A DNA stretch of 64,000 nucleotides from NCBI GenBank assembly GCA_029449235.1, contig JANATG010000019.1:930001-994000 (forward strand), read 5' to 3'. Source of the stretch: Linnemannia schmuckeri (lineage: Eukaryota; Mortierellomycota; Mortierellomycetes; Mortierellales; Mortierellaceae). Below the pieces are notes generated by a model. It had not been told where the DNA came from. It searched no databases and was given only the letters and a program-made list of their open reading frames with translations. The position numbers and the translations under genes were made by a program. Positions 56,423-64,000 of the stretch are shown here, piece by piece (position 1 is the first letter of the stretch; every line of letters begins with the position of its first letter).

Positions 56423-59400
56423 TCATCCAGAGGTTGAAAGGTTAGAGAGAGTCATGACGGCCGGGGAAGAGTTGGTCAAGGGAGACGAAGCGGATCCGCC
56501 CACAAGCATTGAGAGCGGTCTCCTCGAACCCTTGATTCCCGTTCGACTGAAAAGTCCAGTCGAAGCACGACTCATGGTCGATGGTCTTGTTGTTGATGGC
56601 ATCTCTTCGCCGCCCATCATAGGGGACGATACCAGAGAAGGAGATGGTGCAGAAGAGCTAGAGGCCGACGAAGGGGTTGAGATCATGAACGCAGATAGAG
56701 GGCGTTCCCATTTCTCACTCTTGGGTTTGAGTAGCATAGAGAGACGGTGTCCAAGTGTAGGCCGAACACGTTGCAGCATCTGCTGTTGCTCGTTCCCACT
56801 GTCCGAAGTCATGGTAGGAGACGACGACGACATGGCTGGTGAATTGGCAGCTGATGCAGAAGACGCCGTTGAACCGTATGAGTCGGCCGAGAAAAGCACG
56901 GGCGCCTTTGGAGATCCTGAAGCAGTGGTAGATGCGCTATTGGATCGAATAGTTTGCTTCCTGACGGGAAGTGTAGCGCTGTCGCTGTTCTTGCTGCTGT
57001 TGTTGCTGTTGTTCCGTTGAGCTCCTTGAGGTGTTGGCGCTGTTGCGAGTTTGGGACGAGGCGATGTGATGGGTCGAGGGCAGAACAGCAGCTTGACGCG
57101 CTCCATCTCCGTATTCCAATGCGGTTGGCAGAGCGTGTACTCGAGCGGAATAAACATCTCGTTTTTTTCAATTAGCTTTCCACGCTTTACCCAGGAATCG
57201 AAATAAGGTCCGTCGCAAAAGGTGCACGACTGAGCGCTGTCAACATAAGCTTTCAGGTGAGGCAGCATCAACGGGGGCATCTGAATGTCATGTCGAACAA
57301 TGACTCGGGCAGCCAGCTCAAGCAAAGTTGGGGGTGAGTGAACGGGCGAGTGAACAAACTCTTCGACGAGTGGGCATCGCTCCAACTTGAGGCGTCGCAG
57401 GAACTGAAGCTTTCCGACTTCGGCTGGCAAGACTTTGATCGGGTTATCAGACAGATCCAAGTTGACAAGATCCTTGATGAGCCCGATCTGGGATGGGATC
57501 GAGGTGATCCTGTTGTTGTCGAGGGTGAGCGAGGCGAGCTTGGTGAGTCCTCCGATTCCCGAAGGGATGGTTTCCAGTTGATTAAAAGAGAGTTTAAGTT
57601 CGACAAGCTTTGAGAGGTGAACGATAGACTCGGGCAGACTCTTTAGGCAGTTCTTGGATAGGTCGAGGAGGGTGAGGTTGCGCAAGAATCCGATTTCCAT
57701 GGGGATACTGTCCAGCTCATTGCAGCAACTGGTTGTTGAAATTGTTGAGTGGGGTGGTAGCGAATGGTGTGAGCGAGTTCCCGAGAGGAGGCGTGGGGGG
57801 AGGAGATGAATTTCCATTGGTGCAGGCGGAATGATAGAGTAGTCGGGGGAATCGGTGGGCCAATTTATCATATTCAAATGAGAAAATGAGAGAAGTAATA
57901 AAATAAACAAGATTAGAAAGAGAGTTCATTTGCACACAATCGCTTGTGTTTGAGTTTAGCATAGAAGATGGAGAGAAGAATGAAGAAGCGACAGGGGAAG
58001 GGAAGGGAATGGTATGGTATTGTTATTGTCACTAGCGCTGGATGAAAGGACTAGCGACAGTAGAGAAATGGAGAGAGAAAGGCTGAACGACTAAAGAACA
58101 AAAGAAGTGAAAAAGCGCCGACCACTATTCCAACCCAACCCAATAACCAGGGTACCAACTGCACCACTCATGGTCAAAACACAATCGATAGTGAGAAGAG
58201 TAACGAACCAATCCTGGGCCATGCTCATTTTGCCATCAAGATCTGACAATAAACATTAGCCCCCAAACCATAAAAAACACAAGGCAGAAAAGTAAAAAGC
58301 CAAATCAACAACAACAACAATAGCATGCACAAGCTCAAGCAAAAACAAACAAAACAGACAAGAACACAACAAAATTGTCAGAGGGAGAACGTACATTTGC
58401 ACACAGGTGGCGGACGCCAAGAGCTTGATGTTGGACGACAGGCGCACGATGCCACGAGAGCAGAGGCCAATGCTGGTCATACTGGGCAATTCCGAGAAGG
58501 GGATGGGACTAAGATGGCCCAGCTCGACTCCTAGGATCGAATCCGATTCGTCCGCATCACCTTCGAGCTTGACCATCCCTTCCTCGCCCATATCCAGCTC
58601 CATGTCAACCTCTTCCTGTTGTTGGTATCGTTTCCTCTGTTGCTCCTCGTCAAAGGTGTCGAGGGTAGTATCGGAGATGTAGCGAATCCGACGATCTGGA
58701 CCGGGGAATGTTCTTGAGGCTTGTTGTCTCTCATCGTCCTGTTCCAGTCTGGACCCTCCTAGAACGGGCGGGACAGACACGAGAGAATCCAGATTGGTGG
58801 AAATCGAGGGGTGTTGGCACGGGGTACTTCCATGACCGTGGTAGCTGTGGTTGTGGTGAGATTGAGAGTGGTGACGGGAAGGAAGTTCGATGGTGTTGTT
58901 GTTCTTATTGTCGTTGCTACTGCTACTACTGCCATTGTTGTTATTGTTGTTATTGTTGTTGCTATTGTTGGCAGAGCTGGAGCTGAAAAAATCATACGGC
59001 GCTGCTTTCACATCGGCAATTTCCAAAGCCGAAATGATATCCATATCATTATCCTGCTCTTCCTGGGTGCGCATTGACTGAGAAAGCCTTTGCTTCTGCA
59101 GCGGACTTGCTGAAGAACCACCCTCGGCAGCAGCTTGTCCCAAGCGACTTGTCGTCCTAGTGGATGCTGCTGTTTCCTTCAAGAGAGTCGAGGTGGAAGA
59201 AGAAGTAGTAGCATGAGCCACCAGGTCTGAATTGATCATTGCAGCAGGCGTGCTGTGGGTTGTGTTTGTCCATGCCACGGATGAGCCCGAGGAATTAGTC
59301 AAGGTAGCACTGCTGTTGTTGTTGTTATTGTTGTTGCTGTTGCTGTGCTCAGAACATGAGGTGGTTACTGTGATCTGGTGTTGGTTGTATAGGGAATGGG

Positions 59401-59953
59401 ATCCAGCAGCAACAGCGGCTGTAGTGTTCGAGGTCGATCGAATCGAGTGCTGCGAGTGGTCAGATTCGCTGAACCCCAGGATGGCAGAAGCCCCTGTTCC
59501 AGATTCTGGAACGAAGAAGGTCGTTGTCGTCGAACCCTGAAGAGAGCTACTATTATGACCCGTACTCGTGCCGCTGCCGCTGTTGATGCTGGTACCAATT
59601 GGGAAGCTTGTTGTTGGTGTAGTTGTCCAGTTGGTATGGCTGGAGGTAGAGAGTGCGTTGAGTGTAGCGGGAGGGAGGATGAGAAGGGGAGACAGGCTCG
59701 AGGAATTAGAATAGGAGACGATCGCCGTCGTCGTCGTTTCGGGGAGGGAAGAGGAAGGATTGGAAGTAGAAGGTAAAGTTGTAGTAGTATCTTGGATGGG
59801 GAAGGGAGTTACGGAGGTGGTGTCGGATGTTCTGAGGAGTCTTGTTGCGAGTTTCCGACGGGAGACGGAGGAGGCGTTGAAGGAGTGGTCTTTGCGGGCA
59901 TGAGTGTAACCAAAGGGCAGCTTGGCGTGGTCGCGTGAAACAGCAGCACCCAT
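56423..59953 (-). CDS. Leucine-rich-repeat protein with low-complexity N-terminus, 2 exons
   Basis: Exons 59953-58395 and 57728-56423 give 2865 nt, or 954 residues. The N-terminus MGAAVSRDH fits the N-myristoylation pattern (Gly2, Ser6). Residues up to about 430 are Ser/Thr/Asn-rich with Asn runs. Leucine-rich repeats start at the end of exon 1 (SIGLCSRGIVRLSSNIKLLA) and continue across the intron: CCNELDSIPMEIGFLRNLTL, LDLSKNCLKSLPESI, LKLSFNQLETIPSGI, LTLDNNRITSIPSQI and LDLSDNPIKVLPAEV. A Cys/His module follows (CTFCDGPYFDSWV and EYTLCQPHW), then a Ser/Pro-rich tail. It is probably a signalling scaffold at a membrane. The intron (58394-57729) is 666 nt; its splice join keeps the repeat register, which supports one gene rather than two. 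Confidence 0.85.
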
Positions 59954-62900
59954 TGTAGTGGTGGTTGTTGTTAGTGAAGGAAGTTAGGGAGGAAGAGAAG
60001 GAGACGGAAGGAGGAGGAGAGTGAGTGAGGTAGAAAGAGGGAAGGAGGAGGGACAGAGAAGTGACGAGCGAGAAGAGTCGAGTCGAAGAATGGAAGTCGG
60101 AGGAGAGGAGAGAGTAGGGAGAGAAAGGAAGGGAAGGAAAGACGGTGTGAGAAGGAAAAGAAGTTGAGATAGGTGAGAGGGGAAGGGAAGGAAGGAAGGA
60201 AGCGAGAAGAAGACAAAAGAGAGAGCGAGAAAGAGACAGGAAGGAAAGGAGGGAGGAGAGAAAAGGTGAAGAAGAAAGAAAAGAATCTGAAAAAGAAGAA
60301 AGGCAAAAAAAAAAAGAAAGAAAGAAACAGAAAGAGCGAGGAAGAAGCAATTTGGCTGGAAGTGAATACACAAAATATGCTATGTCTAAAAACAAATAGG
60401 AAAAGGAAAAAAAAAAAAAAATAAAAAAAAAAAAAAAAAAAAGTAGGTCAGGGGGAGGAAGAGAAGAGAGAAAGGGAGAAGAGGACGAAGGAAGGAAGGA
60501 AGGAAGGAAAGAAAAAAAAGAAAAGAAGGGGAAAGAGGGTGAGTGAGGTGAGTGAGGGTGTTGGATGGGATAGGATACGAAGGGGTATGGGTGGATGAGG
60601 GTCACACAACGCACTCATACCAAAGCAAAGGACAAGTGGTGTGTTGACCTGACTAACAAATACAGGAACAGAACAAATATGCACATGCATAATACATGTA
60701 CGTGCTTGTTGTTGACATTGTTGTTGTTCCAAAGAAAGAAGAGTACTAATGGTGCATACATACAGGAACCGGAACATACAAGGCGGAGGATACCCAAAAT
60801 GGATACATGGCTGGTTCTGTTACTTTGGTTCGCCACAGCTCTTTTTGAACATGCTGGACAGCAAGAACAATCACAACCACAATAGAAAGTAAAAGGAGGA
60901 CAGGGATGGCTCGGATGGACCCTTATTTGCTATTGTTGTTTGATCGACAGACGAAAAAGAAGATGGGCTATGGAGTAGGGGACAGAGCGGTTTGTCTATG
61001 TGAGTGTGAGTGTGTTTCCAACGCTTTTGATAGTCAGCAATGCACAGGTTGAAACAGTAGCAATTGGCTGATTCGAAGGTAGTAAAAAGTAGCTGGCCGA
61101 TAGTAATGATTAGTCCTCTCTCTCTTTTCACATCCTCATTCTTTATTTTTACTTTCCTCCATCCATCCAGAACAAAATATGGACTTGGACAGACACATAA
61201 AATAAGGCATCGTCAACCTACTGCGAAATAAAAAAAGGGGAAGACACAAATAGCAGAAACATTGAATTTGTACAAGACCATTTTGCAATTTCACCTGCCT
61301 TCCTGCCTTCTCGCCTGCCTTAGCCTCTATGCCTCAATGCCTCAATGCCTCGTCTTCATCCCTTGTTATTGTGAGCCGCCAATTATTGCTCGACTCACTC
61401 GAACATTTTTTTTTTCTTTCGCATTGCTTTTCGAAGTGAAAACCAGGGCACATAATTGAAATTGAGAAAGAGGCAAAGAGGCGATGAGGACAAGGGTAAG
61501 GAGAAGGAAGTGCGGGCTTTAAGTAGGTAAACACATCTCCTCGTTGTCCTCTTTGCTCTCTTCATCCTTTCCCCTGGTCTGCATGTGTGTTGACATCGGT
61601 ACACAGTTCACAGCAGTAACGAGAGTTAAAAAAAGTGAGGGGAGAGAGAGGCGTGTACATTGGCATGGGCCTCATCCATCGGGTGTACCTCCTCTACTCT
61701 AGTCATACACATATCGTCGTTTGTTGTGTTGCATAGTGCTCCCTTTCTCTCTCGATAAACATGATTGTCAGGCACAACACTCTCTCTTGATAATGTCCAC
61801 TGACAAAGTCATTTCAGAGCACTCGTTATTATTACAAAAACGTTTTCTTTGCTCATCGTCCATTGCACCTATTGCAATGCTCCTCTTTATTTCTCGCTAT
61901 TTTTTCTTCACCCCCGAAAAATAAAAAACCCTTCCAATGAACGCCATTTCTACCCCTATTTACGGTACTCTGTCCATGCTGGTCGCCCCTAAATACCCTT
62001 ACTTCTACCTGGCCTTTACCATGACCCATTCCCCTATCTACAACATAGATTATCCAATCGGTAGGTTCTCATTTCCTAAGCATCTGGTCCCGGTGCCAAT
62101 TATCTACGCAATCGTCCAAGTACGATGTATTATTGGACTACGGGAGTTGACAATAGACTCGCTAGCGCTCGTCTATCTCTTTTTACACTGTCGATCCATC
62201 CAGCTGCATTGCTTGCACTCCCCCTTGTTTCCTTTAGCCTCCTTCGACTTGTCCTACATCATCCATATCCACGCATGCTTACTCACACCATCCTAAACAT
62301 CTGTCACATTCGTCTCGTAACCACAGGCTGTCATCAACCAATACCACCACCAAAGGAACAGAAAGCCCTTTCCTCCCCCCTCATTCCCTTTTCAACCTCC
62401 CGCTTTTCCTCTTTCCCTTCCCTTCCCTCGTTCACTGTGCAGCTCCAACCCCCTTCTCGTTCTAGCTCTCTGTCTCAAAGCTCTCGTGCAATTTCCACCT
62501 CCCCCTTTTTTTTTCTTCGGCTTGCTTCTTTTTCTCCAGTCGTCGGGTCGTACAAAGAGCTATCGTTTTTTTTTACCCGTCTATCCTATCCAAACTTAAT
62601 TCCAGCTAGAGCGACACCACCTTCGCCTCTCTCCTTTTCGGTATCACCCCTTCCCTCTTTCTCAAAGCTAGTACTGACACACCCGTCCTTCCCCTTTGAA
62701 TAAGACCACGTTTTTGCTCGACTCTTCGTCATCGTCGACGTTAGAATTTTTCCTTGTCTCCCTCCTTTCTTCTATCCTCTTCCCTCCCCAAATTCTCCCA
62801 CTTCTCTTCTGTCGCAATTTTTTTTTTTTACCGTTTTTTCTTGTATTTCAGATGACGAAGAAAAAAAGAAATAGCCAACGCGTTTCTCTTTTCTTCTTAC

Positions 62901-63761
62901 TTTTTTTTCCCATTGAGTATCGTTCACCAGTACAAAAGCTTAAAAGTCAAGACTAACCTTTACCTGCCTTAAACGCAGGGAGAAAAAAAGGTTGAGATGG
63001 AGATCGATGAGAATTGAATCAGACAGAGTAGAAAAAAACAAGTGAACGGTCAGAAAGAATCCCTCTACCTAGAAACAAGGGACACAACAACTCTTCCTTC
63101 CTAATCGCAAAAAAATACAATCCGGCGACGTCAAACCCGACGCTGCAATACAATAAAACTCAGGAGAAAAAAAATATAAAATAAAGGGAGGGTTCCTGCC
63201 GGTAAGAAAAACAAGGAGAATGGGGGAGTAACAGGCAAAAGAGACGGGACGAGGGAAAAGGGACGCCAGTGGCACAATAACGCATGTCCTTCCACTGAAC
63301 AGACGGTACGTACAGTTGGGACGTTGGAACAATAGTAGTGCCCCGTCTTGATTGTTGGTTCTTATCCTTCTTACTTCAACCTCGACCCTTTCTCCTATTC
63401 TTTCCCTCTCTTCCCTCTCTTCCCCTCAATCTCCCGTTTCCCTCCCCTTGCGAGCCTAGCGAAATTGCGTATTTATTATTTATTTTTTTTTGTCTTCGCA
63501 TTGGATATTGACGCGCGTGGCGTGTTATGAGTATATGAGTATGAAGTATGAGCATGAGAGGGGGTGAAGATTATGGAAAAAGTATTGAAGGTCTGAAAGG
63601 AAAAGTAAAGGCGAACTGAGTACCATCCAGGGGAAAAGTAAAGGAACAAAGAATAATCTAGGGTTGCAGTCGAGAGCCGTGCCAATATATGCTCTCCAAC
63701 CATCCAGCCACAAGTCCCTCGGTCGCTGTCGCACTCTTACTTCCTTTCTTCAAAGACCCAT
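59954..63761. other. 3.8 kb spacer: LRR promoter and low-complexity sequence
   Basis: Strongly purine-rich on the plus strand from 59990 to about 60570 (promoter side of the LRR gene), with (GGAA)n at 60490-60510 and A-runs at 60407-60442. From 62380 to 62700 it is pyrimidine-rich on the plus strand. Long frames here (for example 62125-62703) are low-complexity and not supported. A promoter for a gene outside the window is possible, but I see no coding exon. Confidence 0.5.
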
Positions 63762-64000
63762 TTAAGGACCAATGAGGTCGAGGGTCTGGACGGCCAAGCA
63801 GGCGATAAACAGACCCACGGGGGAGAAGAGCAATCGACCCAGACGATCGAGGTTGCCCTTATTAGAAGAAGCTTCGCTCCTGTGAGAGGACGGGATCGTG
63901 TTCTCGTCATAGTCTGTCGACTTGTTATTGTTCGCAGAGGGAGAGGAGGAGGCGGAGCGGTCTGTCAGGGGCAACAGCTGGACACTTGTCGATGCTATTT
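63762..64000 (-). CDS. C-terminal end of a putative tail-anchored protein (partial)
   Basis: The minus-strand frame is open from the window edge to the stop at 63762 (about 79 codons). It reads LPLTDRSASSSPSANNNKST and ends RLGRLLFSPVGLFIACLAVQ plus TLDLIGP. The hydrophobic segment at the extreme C-terminus suggests a tail anchor; the preceding region is Ser/Asn-rich and polar. The 5' part is outside the window, and no family is recognised. Confidence 0.5.
   Translation of the reverse strand, partial: IASTSVQLLPLTDRSASSSPSANNNKSTDYDENTIPSSHRSEASSNKGNLDRLGRLLFSPVGLFIACLAVQTLDLIGP

Noticed and set aside
57717..58395. Treating the LRR region and the Ser/Asn-rich N-terminal ORF as two genes
   Set aside because: Splicing 58395 to 57728 keeps the frame and the leucine-rich-repeat register, and the downstream part has no convincing start of its own.
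59706..60614. 302-codon minus-strand frame rich in Phe/Ser/Pro
   Set aside because: Overlaps the LRR gene start in another frame and follows the purine/pyrimidine tract.
62125..62703. 192-codon plus-strand frame
   Set aside because: Pyrimidine-rich low-complexity sequence, no conserved blocks.
1..64000. CRISPR array, operons or bacterial-type ribosome binding sites
   Set aside because: No regularly spaced repeats with unique spacers, and all genes have eukaryotic introns and separate promoters.

Overview
The window looks like a chromosome segment of a filamentous fungus, most probably an early-diverging lineage such as the Mortierellomycotina. The fungal assignment rests on many short GT-AG introns (one with a perfect TACTAAC branch site), cytosine-rich third codon positions, long pyrimidine tracts upstream of start codons, and fungal-type lipid, cell-wall and trafficking genes. 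The finer lineage is inference. Exon joins were made by eye; for every complete multi-exon model the summed exon length is a multiple of three.

Layout. 1-8.5 kb: the 3' part of MAD2 (+), an eight-exon patatin-type triacylglycerol lipase (-) and a four-exon 4'-phosphopantetheinyl transferase (-). 8.5-13.9 kb: a long promoter and spacer with microsatellites and no gene I can support. 13.9-15.6 kb: a GH16/CRH-like wall transglycosylase (-). 16-22.1 kb: a mobile-element cluster around one tRNA-Asp gene. Several 5'-truncated LINE copies, all in the same orientation, are stacked just upstream of the tRNA, and a Tc1-type transposon forming a near-perfect 2 kb palindrome lies about 100 bp downstream. 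22.6-23 kb: a diverged copy of a dispersed repeat. 23.6-27.1 kb: a DUF676 lipase (+) and a LUD-domain protein (-). 28.1-29.9 kb: an uninterrupted 601-codon ORF for a partitivirus-like RNA-dependent RNA polymerase, an endogenous RNA-virus element. 30.5-44.8 kb: dense housekeeping genes, namely an RNF126-like RING E3 (-), a ferroportin (+), a mitochondrial carrier (-), AP-3 beta adaptin (-) and eIF5A (+). 44.9-56.4 kb: an accessory region with a decayed gene, a small secreted cysteine-containing protein preceded by a 23-bp tandem repeat, a tiny two-exon gene, a TFIIB-like pseudogene and a second copy of the dispersed repeat. 56.4-60 kb: a 954-residue leucine-rich-repeat protein with a possible N-myristoylation site. 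63.8 kb to the end: the C-terminus of a putative tail-anchored protein.

The genes are independent monocistronic units. Several concern lipid metabolism (patatin lipase, DUF676 lipase, phosphopantetheinyl transferase) or vesicle and membrane traffic (AP-3, RING E3, transporters), but I see no functional cluster. The most unusual items are the intact polymerase-like ORF, the LINE stack beside the tRNA gene with readable target-site duplications, and the Tc1 palindrome whose arms are identical over the coding part but diverged outside it.
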